Positions 1 through 5,805 of a stretch of 5,894 nt of DNA are shown here, piece by piece. The stretch is taken from assembly GCA_937957895.1 (NCBI GenBank), contig CALFEZ010000067.1, positions 1-5,894 of the forward strand. Direction: 5' to 3'. The first letter of the stretch is position 1; each line of letters begins with the position of its first letter. Position numbers and translations under genes: made by a program. This DNA is from an uncultured Erysipelotrichaceae bacterium (GTDB taxonomy: Bacteria; Bacillota_I; Bacilli_A; Erysipelotrichales; Erysipelotrichaceae). A model generated the notes under the pieces. It saw only the letters and a list, made by a program, of their open reading frames with translations, made no database searches and was not told the origin of the DNA.

Positions 1-219
1 CTGACCTTTTATCTGAAAAAAGGCGCTAACGATAAAGTGTTCGGGTCGATATCGACCAAACAGATCAGCGATGAACTGGAATCCAGCCATGACATCAAGA
101 TCGACAAACGCAAGATCCAATCCGCTGCACTGACAGAGTTGGGAGTATTCAAGATCGAAGTAGGTCTTCACAAAGATGTCAATGCCACGATCACAGTCCA
201 TATCAAAGAACAAATGTGA
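1..219 (+). CDS. rplI: 50S ribosomal protein bL9, C-terminal part (5' end outside window)
   Basis: This is the last 72 codons of ribosomal protein L9; the reading frame is open from the first base and ends in TGA. The visible part carries the bL9 C-terminal domain: a KKG segment followed by VFGSIST (residues 13-19 of the visible part), then an IDKRKI motif and a LGVFKIEVGLHKDV segment, both typical of this domain. bL9 binds domain V of 23S rRNA through its N-terminal domain, which is missing here because the window starts inside the gene. The C-terminal domain projects from the large subunit near the L1 stalk. A GTG inside this stretch (position 37) could be misread as a start, but it is simply the Val of VFGS. 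rplI directly upstream of dnaB is a classic Bacillota arrangement. The family call is secure; I see no defect in the visible part. Confidence 0.96.
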   Translation: MTFYLKKGANDKVFGSISTKQISDELESSHDIKIDKRKIQSAALTELGVFKIEVGLHKDVNATITVHIKEQM

Positions 220-224
220 GGAAG
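218..224 (+). promoter_or_regulatory. Ribosome-binding site that decides the dnaB start
   Basis: GAGGAAG overlaps the rplI stop codon and lies a few bases before ATG 228. It selects that ATG over the in-frame GTG at 216, which has no comparable motif in front of it. Placing the site across the upstream stop codon suggests coupling of dnaB translation to rplI. Confidence 0.7.
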
Positions 225-227
225 AAC

Positions 228-1553
228 ATGACACGTCAATTGCCACATAGCCTGGATGCTGAAAAGGCACTTCTGGGAGCCATGCTGATGTATCCGTCAG
301 CTATCAAAAATGCCAATGAAATGGGCCTCAATAAGGAAGATTTCTTTGTGGAAGCACATCGTGTCATTTACAGTGCCATGAATGATATCGTCGAAGCCGG
401 GAAAATGGTCGATGGCACTGCTTTGATCTCTCGTTTGAATGACCTTTCCATGTTGCCTCGAGTTGGAGGAGCGGACTATATCATGGAGTTGGCAGATCAT
501 TCGATCTCATCGGCAAACATCAAATATTACATCGAAATCGTACAGGACAAAGCCTACATGCGCAATTTGATCCTGACAGCACAAAAGATCGCAGAACAGG
601 GATTCCATGTGGAAGAAGGGATCGATGCTTTGATGGATGAAGCTGAAAAACAGATCCTCCATGTCACTCGAACCAGAAGAACGACCGACTTTAGGGATAC
701 CAAGGAAATCGTTTCTCTGGTGATGGACAACATCACCAAAATGAGTGAACAAAAAAGCAACATCACCGGTATCAAAACGTCCTTTCGAGCATTGGACAAC
801 ACGACCAACGGATTGCAAAAAGGAGATCTCATCATCCTTGCTGCCAGACCATCGATGGGGAAAACAGCTTTTGCATTGAATCTTGCGATTCAGGTAGCAC
901 GTCACAACAGTTTGCCGGTGGCAGTATTCTCACTGGAAATGCCTGCCGAACAACTTATCATGCGTATGCTTTCAGCCACTTCATTGGTAGATGGAACCAA
1001 ACTGCGATCAGGGTTTTTAAACAACACCGAGTGGAACATGCTCAATGAAGCTGCCGGTGAACTGAGAAATCTTCCGATCTACATCGATGACACACCATCG
1101 ATCAAAGTTGCTGAGATCTTTTCGAAATGTCGGAAGCTTCGATCAGAAAAAGGGTTGGGAATGATCGTCGTCGATTATATCCAACTCCTAAGTGCCGCAA
1201 AAGCAAGCGAAAACCGCCAACAGGAAGTCTCTGAGATTTCCCGTGGGCTAAAAGCACTGGCACGTGAGATGCAAGTGCCGGTCATCGCATTGTCGCAATT
1301 GTCGCGATTGGTAGAAAGACGTGAAGACAAAAGACCGATGCTATCGGACTTACGTGAATCAGGAGCCCTTGAACAAGATGCCGATATCGTTTTGTTTTTA
1401 TATCGTGATGAGTACTATCAAAAAGAAAAAGTGGAAGACATGCAGGAAAAAGTGGAAGTGGACATTGCCAAACACCGTAATGGTCCAACCCGTCGCATCG
1501 AGTTGGCATTTGACCGAAACATCAATGCGTTCTATAATTATGCGAAAGAATAA
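228..1553 (+). CDS. dnaB: Replicative DNA helicase DnaB
   Basis: This is the 441-residue hexameric ATP-dependent helicase that unwinds DNA at the replication fork and contacts primase. The N-terminal domain (about residues 1-145) opens with the usual LPHSLDAEKALLGAML. The RecA-like domain follows a linker around 145-170. It has Walker A at 206-214 (ARPSMGKTA, Lys212), Walker B at 312-321 (MIVVDYIQLL, Asp316), the ALSQLSRLVERR segment, and the LRESGALEQDADIVLFL motif at about 375-391. The KHRNGPT motif near the C-terminus holds the arginine-finger region. Length is normal for the family and there is no intein. The start is ATG 228, supported by the GAGGAAG site; a GTG at 216 overlapping the rplI stop would add four residues but lacks a matching site. 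dnaB follows rplI by 8 nt and precedes the M23 gene by 20 nt. This is the only gene in the window that ends in TAA. Confidence 0.97.
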   Translation: MTRQLPHSLDAEKALLGAMLMYPSAIKNANEMGLNKEDFFVEAHRVIYSAMNDIVEAGKMVDGTALISRLNDLSMLPRVGGADYIMELADHSISSANIKYYIEIVQDKAYMRNLILTAQKIAEQGFHVEEGIDALMDEAEKQILHVTRTRRTTDFRDTKEIVSLVMDNITKMSEQKSNITGIKTSFRALDNTTNGLQKGDLIILAARPSMGKTAFALNLAIQVARHNSLPVAVFSLEMPAEQLIMRMLSATSLVDGTKLRSGFLNNTEWNMLNEAAGELRNLPIYIDDTPSIKVAEIFSKCRKLRSEKGLGMIVVDYIQLLSAAKASENRQQEVSEISRGLKALAREMQVPVIALSQLSRLVERREDKRPMLSDLRESGALEQDADIVLFLYRDEYYQKEKVEDMQEKVEVDIAKHRNGPTRRIELAFDRNINAFYNYAKE

Positions 1554-1562
1554 CGTATAAGA

Positions 1563-1568
1563 AAGGAG
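1563..1568 (+). promoter_or_regulatory. Ribosome-binding site of the M23 peptidase gene
   Basis: AAGGAG, continuing as GAGAG, sits 5 nt before ATG 1574 in the 20-nt gap after dnaB. It is a near-consensus Shine-Dalgarno site. The gap is too short for a promoter or terminator, which supports co-transcription with dnaB. Confidence 0.8.
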
Positions 1569-1573
1569 AGAGC

Positions 1574-3070
1574 ATGAAAAAACATATCCCTTTGTTGGCA
1601 GCATTGATCATCAGTCTCGGACTCACATGGCTCAATGCATCTCCGGTGCGATTGTTTTCGACCAGTGCCGAAGCTTTGGCAAAAACCGAGATCGAAAGTG
1701 CATTGCTTTCTCAGGAGATCGTCGGAACCACAACCACATCACGCGATGTGTTCAAGATATATGAAAGAGGTCAATTGATTGGAGTATTGAATGACCCTAA
1801 CTCGATCAGCAATATGCTCGATCAAGTGTACAATGATATTTATTCGCTTGATTTTCCTGGTTCGAAGGTAGGGCTAAGCGGTGATATTTTCATCGTCGGA
1901 GAGCCGAGCACTTTTCTATATAGCAATATCGATCAGGATATTACCAATTATCTAAAAACCAATGACTTGTTTGCGGTGGAAGTCAATCGCATCGAGTTTT
2001 CAAACGGTGCAGTTATATTTGTACGCAATCTTGATGATTTCGAAGAAGCCAGAAAACAGTACTTGTTGAATTTCGTATCAGAAGAAGCATACAATAGGAT
2101 CCGCAACCAACAAGATCCACCTCCATTATCCAGTTATGGATACAGAGAACTGTCCTTCAACGTCGTTGAGAACATCACGGTGTCAAAGGGGCTTGCTTCA
2201 CGTTCGGATATCCTGAAAAACAAAAACGAGATCGTTTACTTTTTAAGTTATGGATACGGAACCGACATCAAAACGTATACCGTTCAACCATATGATACCG
2301 TAGAAGGTGTGGCTTCCAAAAACGGATTGACTGCACAACAAGTGGTGTCGATCAACAGCAATGTCCTACGATCAGAAACCCAACTGCTTGAGGTAGGCTC
2401 TCAGCTGAATGTGACATACTTCAACTCACCGATCAACGTGTTTGTTACCAGAGAAAGATTGGTATCAGAACCAGTCTATCCTCAAAGCACATTATACATT
2501 CCGGATAGTTCTCTGCGTGAGGGATTGAGCGTCATCCAAACCAGAGAAGAACTTGGAGCCAAAGATGTCGTCTACAAAGAAACATACATCAACGGTGTTT
2601 TGGTAGAAGGGGTCGCCCAATCATCTGTCATTACCAAACAACCGGTTCGAGAAGTGATCCGATACGGAACGAGGATCATTCCCGGAGTCGGTAGTGGAAC
2701 TTTCCGTTGGCCCGTCAACAATCCACGGATCACTTGTGGGTGGTATTGCTATGCCGGACACACAGCCATCGACATTGTCGATCGCTACAATCGCTATGGT
2801 ACGATCTATGCAGCAGACCGTGGAGTGATCGCAGAACGCGGATACAATCGTGTTGCCGGATATTATGTCCGCATCAACCACAACAACGGATATCAAACCC
2901 AATACGGGCATCTTGCCGGACCTGCATGGTTCCCGGTGGGAGTCGCTGTGGAAAAGGGTGAAGCGATCGCAAGGATCGGCATGTCAGGAGTCACTACCGG
3001 ACCTCATGTCCATTTTGTTGTCATACGCAACGGAGTTCGGATCAATCCGTGCCGGGTCCTTAACTGCTGA
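1574..3070 (+). CDS. Secreted LysM-G5-M23 peptidoglycan endopeptidase
   Basis: This 498-residue exported metallopeptidase is predicted to cut peptide cross-links in peptidoglycan. A signal peptide or N-terminal anchor is seen at residues 1-22 (MKKH, then a hydrophobic stretch); cleavage after Ala22 or after the ALA at 34-36 is possible. Residues 57-230 are an unrecognised region with two similar segments (about 60-90 and 138-168). A LysM-like glycan-binding domain lies at 235-280 (starts YTVQPYDTVEGVA), a G5 domain at about 288-367 (ends PVREVIRYGT), and the M23 (LytM) domain at 376-494. Zinc ligands are His396, Asp400 (HTAID) and His480 (second His of HVH); His446 (YGHL) and His478 are the expected catalytic histidines. 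All motifs are present, so it should be active. Its only cysteines are 388, 392, 493 and 498, all in the catalytic domain. The gene occupies the position where WalRKHI genes often lie in Bacillota. The exact bond cleaved cannot be told from sequence. Confidence 0.93.
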   Translation: MKKHIPLLAALIISLGLTWLNASPVRLFSTSAEALAKTEIESALLSQEIVGTTTTSRDVFKIYERGQLIGVLNDPNSISNMLDQVYNDIYSLDFPGSKVGLSGDIFIVGEPSTFLYSNIDQDITNYLKTNDLFAVEVNRIEFSNGAVIFVRNLDDFEEARKQYLLNFVSEEAYNRIRNQQDPPPLSSYGYRELSFNVVENITVSKGLASRSDILKNKNEIVYFLSYGYGTDIKTYTVQPYDTVEGVASKNGLTAQQVVSINSNVLRSETQLLEVGSQLNVTYFNSPINVFVTRERLVSEPVYPQSTLYIPDSSLREGLSVIQTREELGAKDVVYKETYINGVLVEGVAQSSVITKQPVREVIRYGTRIIPGVGSGTFRWPVNNPRITCGWYCYAGHTAIDIVDRYNRYGTIYAADRGVIAERGYNRVAGYYVRINHNNGYQTQYGHLAGPAWFPVGVAVEKGEAIARIGMSGVTTGPHVHFVVIRNGVRINPCRVLNC

Positions 3071-3071
3071 T

Positions 3072-3806
3072 ATGAGATATGCCAGTATTGCCAGTGGATC
3101 CAAAGGCAACTGCTTCATCGTCCAAACAAGATCGAGCACATTGATGATCGATTGCGGAGGGACCAAATCACACCTTTTGAGATCCTTGATGGATCTTGAC
3201 CTTTCCACCCATACCATCGATGCATTGCTGATCACTCATGATCATCACGATCATGTCCAACAGATCAAACACTTTTTGCATGTGCCGACATATTCACCGA
3301 TATCGCTAGAGACGAACCATGTGACGATGGTATATGAGAATGAACCTTTTATGATCAATGAATGTACCATCACACCGATAGGACTTTCTCATGATAGCCA
3401 TATGACAGTAGGGTACATCATCGAAGATGAGTTTGAAAAGTTGGTGTTCATCACCGATACCGGGTATGTCAAAGACAGTGTGATTCCTTTGATAAAAGAT
3501 GCTGATTACTATATTATTGAGAGCAATCATGATCCCATGATGCTGATGCAACTGAAGCGACCACACTCTCTAAAAGCAAGGATACTCTCCGATAACGGAC
3601 ACTTATGCAATCAGGACAGTGCGATCATATTGTCAAAAGTGATTACAGAAAAGACCAAGGAAGTTTTGTTGGCACACATCAGTGAAGAGGCCAATACGAT
3701 CGGATTGGCTCTGCATACAGTGACGAATTATTTGAGATTACATGCTCGTGTACCCGTGATACGAGCAGCGAAGCAGTTTGAAATCGTTGTAGGAGGTTCG
3801 ATATGA
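3072..3806 (+). CDS. walJ: WalJ/YycJ-type metallo-beta-lactamase-fold hydrolase
   Basis: This 244-residue cytoplasmic MBL-fold protein belongs to the WalJ (YycJ/VicX) family, whose members are proposed to be nucleases and are linked to DNA repair and cell-wall homeostasis. The family N-terminus is clear (RYASIASGSKGNC, residues 2-14). The metal-binding motif THDHHDH is at 55-61 (His56, His58, Asp60, His61). Further ligand candidates are His107 (LSHD), Asp129 (TDTG), His153 (ESNHD), His177 (SDNGHL) and His202 (LLAHIS). The reading frame is open upstream to 2850, inside the M23 gene, but homology begins at ATG 3072, one base after the M23 stop (TGATATG). There is no clear Shine-Dalgarno site, so initiation is probably by termination-reinitiation. 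The length is slightly below the roughly 260 residues I recall for Bacillus YycJ, but all motifs are there. The stop overlaps the htrA start (ATGA). The substrate remains an open question for the family. Confidence 0.93.
   Translation: MRYASIASGSKGNCFIVQTRSSTLMIDCGGTKSHLLRSLMDLDLSTHTIDALLITHDHHDHVQQIKHFLHVPTYSPISLETNHVTMVYENEPFMINECTITPIGLSHDSHMTVGYIIEDEFEKLVFITDTGYVKDSVIPLIKDADYYIIESNHDPMMLMQLKRPHSLKARILSDNGHLCNQDSAIILSKVITEKTKEVLLAHISEEANTIGLALHTVTNYLRLHARVPVIRAAKQFEIVVGGSI
3791..3796 (+). promoter_or_regulatory. Ribosome-binding site of htrA, inside the end of walJ
   Basis: A perfect AGGAGG lies 6 nt before ATG 3803, within the last codons of walJ (encoding part of VGG). htrA therefore has its own strong initiation signal as well as the ATGA overlap, unlike walJ and rlmH in the same operon. 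Confidence 0.85.
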
Positions 3807-4885
3807 AAAAAGTATTGTACCTAATGCTTGCAGTGTTAGTAGGATTCAACATCTATCTAAGTGTGCAAGTCGATCGCCTTCAGCAAACCATCGACAATGT
3901 CAGTGGCGAGCAGATCCAAATCATCGAAAACAAATACATCAGCTTTACCGACGACGTGACGGAAGTGGTTGAACACTCCATCAACAAAGTCGTCGGAGTA
4001 AGTTCTTATTTGAACAATCGGCTTTTAGGGACCGGTAGCGGTGCGATCATTGAAGTATCCGACAATATCGTGCACATCGTGACCAATCAACATGTGATCG
4101 CCAATGCCGATAGGATCGAAGTCGTGTTCGCCAATGGCAGGACATTTCAGGCAGTACTTTTGGGATCGGACATATTTAGTGATCTGGCTCTTCTTTCAAC
4201 CTCTCCTGATTTCAATGTGAATGCGTTTAGGATCGGAGATTCATCGAAAGCCAAAGTGGGAGAATGGGTCCTTGCCATCGGAAGTCCGCTTGGATTGGAC
4301 TTTCAGAGTTCAGTGACGATGGGGATTTTATCGGGAAAAGATCGCACGATCGCAGTCGACCTTAGCGGCAACGGCATAGCTGACTGGGACATGAATGTGT
4401 TGCAGACAGATGCTGCGATCAACCCTGGAAACAGCGGGGGACCGCTTATCAATCTCAATGGTGAGATCATCGGCATCAACTCCATGAAGATCGTGATGCA
4501 ACAAGTCGAAGGAATGGGGTTTTCGATCCCTATCAATGAAGTGCTTCCGATCGTAGACCAACTCAAAGAGTTCGGTGAAGTCATTCGACCGGTCCTTGGC
4601 ATCGCAGCGATCGGTGTTTCGGAAATGTCGCTTTATCAGAAGAATGCTTTGGGTATCGATCTGAACCAAACTCAAGGAGTGTTCATTACGCAAGTCATGG
4701 ATGATAGTCCTGCCAAACAGGTGGGTATCATGGAAAATGACATCATCATGGAATTTGATGGTGTCAGGGTCGAAAGTTTCAAACAGTTCAGACAATTATT
4801 GTATGGAAAGAATGTCGGTGACAGTGTACGGTTAAGAATCAGACGTGACAATCGTGACGTTACTTTGACAGTGGTTTTGGGATGA
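3803..4885 (+). CDS. htrA: Membrane-anchored HtrA/DegP-type serine protease with one PDZ domain
   Basis: This 360-residue trypsin-like protease is expected to degrade misfolded or surface proteins outside the membrane. A single N-terminal membrane segment (about 4-21) follows Lys2-Lys3 and is followed by a short possible coiled-coil stretch (VDRLQQTIDNV). The protease domain spans about 55-255. The catalytic triad is His97 (TNQHVI), Asp127 (SDLALL) and Ser211 (NPGNSGGP); the oxyanion region around GNSGG is intact. One C-terminal PDZ domain follows (about 263-360), with GVFITQVMDDSPA at its ligand-binding edge. The order TM-protease-single PDZ is that of Bacillota HtrA proteins, and htrA between walJ and rlmH matches Bacillus htrC. 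The start is fixed by AGGAGG at 3791 and by the ATGA overlap with walJ; the stop overlaps the rlmH start in the same way. It looks fully functional. Confidence 0.95.
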   Translation: MKKVLYLMLAVLVGFNIYLSVQVDRLQQTIDNVSGEQIQIIENKYISFTDDVTEVVEHSINKVVGVSSYLNNRLLGTGSGAIIEVSDNIVHIVTNQHVIANADRIEVVFANGRTFQAVLLGSDIFSDLALLSTSPDFNVNAFRIGDSSKAKVGEWVLAIGSPLGLDFQSSVTMGILSGKDRTIAVDLSGNGIADWDMNVLQTDAAINPGNSGGPLINLNGEIIGINSMKIVMQQVEGMGFSIPINEVLPIVDQLKEFGEVIRPVLGIAAIGVSEMSLYQKNALGIDLNQTQGVFITQVMDDSPAKQVGIMENDIIMEFDGVRVESFKQFRQLLYGKNVGDSVRLRIRRDNRDVTLTVVLG

Positions 4886-5358
4886 TCAAGATCATAGCGA
4901 TCGGGTCAGTCAAAGAAGCCGGAGCAAGACAACTCGTTGATGAATATCTCAAACGATTCAATAAAGCCTATCATCCCTTGATCATCGAGCTTCCGGAAGC
5001 CCGCAGAAGCAAAAACCTTTCCGATGCTCAGATAAAGCAAGCCATCGACGACGAATCCAAAAGAATTTTAGACAAACTCTTTGAACAGGATGTCGTGATC
5101 CTTTGTGATGTCGAAGGTACGTTACTTAGTTCCACACAACTCAGTGACATGCTCATCGAACATTTCAACTACCAGCCTGCCCCTATCGTGTTTGTGATAG
5201 GAGGACCGGATGGAGTGAATGAAACACTAAAAAAACGGGCAAACACCCGTTTAAGTTTTTCCAAAATGACATTTCCTCATCAGTTATTGAGGATCATGTT
5301 GATCGAGCAGCTATATCGCAGCTATACCATCGCACAAAAGATCCCATATCATAAATGA
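4882..5358 (+). CDS. rlmH: 23S rRNA (pseudouridine-1915-N3)-methyltransferase RlmH
   Basis: This 158-residue SPOUT-class enzyme uses S-adenosylmethionine to methylate pseudouridine 1915 in helix 69 of 23S rRNA on the assembled 70S ribosome. It has the family N-terminus (MIKIIAIGSVKE), the SAM-binding loop FVIGGPDG at 104-111, and the knot region SKMTFPHQLLRIMLIEQLYR (127-146). The C-terminus PYHK is the invariant family ending and confirms that TGA is a real stop. Family length is about 155-160, so the gene is complete. Its ATG overlaps the htrA stop (ATGA) and no good Shine-Dalgarno site precedes it, so it is probably translated by coupling. It is the last gene of the plus-strand run; no plus-strand terminator follows, because the minus-strand neighbour begins at the next base. 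Codons 117-124 double as a hairpin (separate entry). Confidence 0.97.
   Translation: MIKIIAIGSVKEAGARQLVDEYLKRFNKAYHPLIIELPEARRSKNLSDAQIKQAIDDESKRILDKLFEQDVVILCDVEGTLLSSTQLSDMLIEHFNYQPAPIVFVIGGPDGVNETLKKRANTRLSFSKMTFPHQLLRIMLIEQLYRSYTIAQKIPYHK
5229..5252 (-). terminator. Intrinsic terminator for the minus-strand gene, embedded in rlmH
   Basis: On the minus strand the sequence reads AAACGGG, loop TGTTTG, CCCGTTT, then four more Ts, giving seven Ts in a row. This is a 7-bp perfect stem with a T-tract and has the form of a Rho-independent terminator. It lies about 106 nt beyond the stop codon of the minus-strand membrane-protein gene, inside rlmH codons 117-124. On the plus strand the same stem is followed by AAG and five Ts, a weaker arrangement that translating ribosomes would disrupt. 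Confidence 0.6.
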
Positions 5359-5748
5359 TCAGATCTGTTTCTTCTTTTTGGATTTGTCGACAACAAAGAT
5401 AATGGTTTCGACCACGATAGCCACACCCAAAGAGATGGCAAGGATAAACATCATCTGGATCAGACCAATAAGGTCTCCCCAACCATCCATTCCAATAGAG
5501 AAGGAATAGAGCATGGATATGAATCCTGCAACAAATCCGATGGCATAGATGATAAAACCAAACTTTCTTTGCAGATAGACGAAAATTGATGCGATGATAC
5601 CGGAAAGCGATGAAAAAATTGCAAAGGCGAGGACGTTTTCAGGCAATATCTCTTTACCTAAAATCACGGCTACGCCAATATAAAAAGCCAAAAAAGCCAA
5701 TACAGCAAAAACCAACCCCACCCAAACAAAGTATTTTTTAGAGATCAC
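5359..5748 (-). CDS. Four-helix membrane protein of unknown function
   Basis: I do not recognise this family. The 129-residue product has four hydrophobic segments, at about residues 6-30, 38-59, 64-84 and 93-120. Charges fit an N-in/C-in topology: Lys4-Lys5 and the QRK loop (60-62) inside, the acidic loops (GKEILPEN and MDGWGD) outside, and a lysine-rich tail (KSKKKK, 122-127) inside. There is no catalytic motif, signal cleavage site or cysteine. The start is GTG at 5748: a strong AAGGAGG site lies 7 nt upstream, and the nearby ATG at 5755 is out of frame and soon stops. A well-formed promoter precedes it, and a terminator lies beyond it inside rlmH, so it appears to be an independent single-gene unit. 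Its stop codon abuts the rlmH stop. A small stress-related or general membrane protein is possible, but nothing in the sequence shows a role. Confidence 0.85.
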   Translation of the reverse strand: MISKKYFVWVGLVFAVLAFLAFYIGVAVILGKEILPENVLAFAIFSSLSGIIASIFVYLQRKFGFIIYAIGFVAGFISMLYSFSIGMDGWGDLIGLIQMMFILAISLGVAIVVETIIFVVDKSKKKKQI

Positions 5749-5754
5749 ACAACA

Positions 5755-5762
5755 TCCTCCTT
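5755..5762 (-). promoter_or_regulatory. Ribosome-binding site of the membrane-protein gene
   Basis: On the minus strand AAGGAGGA precedes GTG 5748 with about 7 nt between GGAGG and the start codon. It is a consensus site and decides for the GTG start, because no in-frame ATG is correctly placed. Confidence 0.85.
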
Positions 5763-5768
5763 TTTCTT

Positions 5769-5796
5769 ATCATAGCATGAACATTTTAAATGTAAA
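5769..5796 (-). promoter_or_regulatory. Housekeeping-type promoter of the membrane-protein gene
   Basis: Minus-strand -35 TTTACA (5791-5796) and -10 TATGAT (5769-5774) are separated by 16 bp, and the -10 is preceded by TGC, an extended -10 element. Transcription would start near 5761-5763, giving a leader of only about 14 nt that begins at the ribosome-binding site. An inverted repeat (5781-5793) lies in the spacer and touches the -35. Confidence 0.7.
5781..5793. repeat. Inverted repeat in the promoter spacer
   Basis: ACATTT-T-AAATGT is a perfect 6-bp inverted repeat with a one-base centre. It lies between the -10 and -35 of the minus-strand promoter and overlaps the last three bases of the -35. 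Its position would suit a repressor operator, but short AT-rich palindromes also arise by chance. A second outer pair, AGCATG (5774-5779) and CATGCT (5801-5806), flanks it with a slightly different centre. Confidence 0.4.
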
Positions 5797-5805
5797 TAAC
5801 CATGC

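Noticed and set aside
216..227. GTG at 216 as the dnaB start
   Set aside because: It would add only four residues, overlaps the rplI stop and lacks a ribosome-binding site; ATG 228 has GAGGAAG at the right distance and matches the usual DnaB N-terminus.
507..905. Long minus-strand open frame opposite dnaB
   Set aside because: It is a shadow of dnaB: no family resemblance, no ribosome-binding site, and the plus-strand frame has all helicase motifs.
2850..3071. N-terminal extension of WalJ starting inside the M23 gene
   Set aside because: The extra 74 residues are the M23 coding sequence read in another frame. WalJ family similarity starts exactly at MRYASIASGSKGN, at ATG 3072.
4328..4795. 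155-codon minus-strand open frame opposite htrA
   Set aside because: It has low complexity rich in Asp, His and Arg, as expected from the antisense of GATC-rich coding DNA. The htrA triad and PDZ domain are encoded on the other strand.
5360..5380. CAGATCTG followed by a T-rich stretch as a plus-strand terminator after rlmH
   Set aside because: The palindrome has no loop, so a stable hairpin cannot form, and the T-rich run is interrupted. I therefore call no plus-strand terminator.
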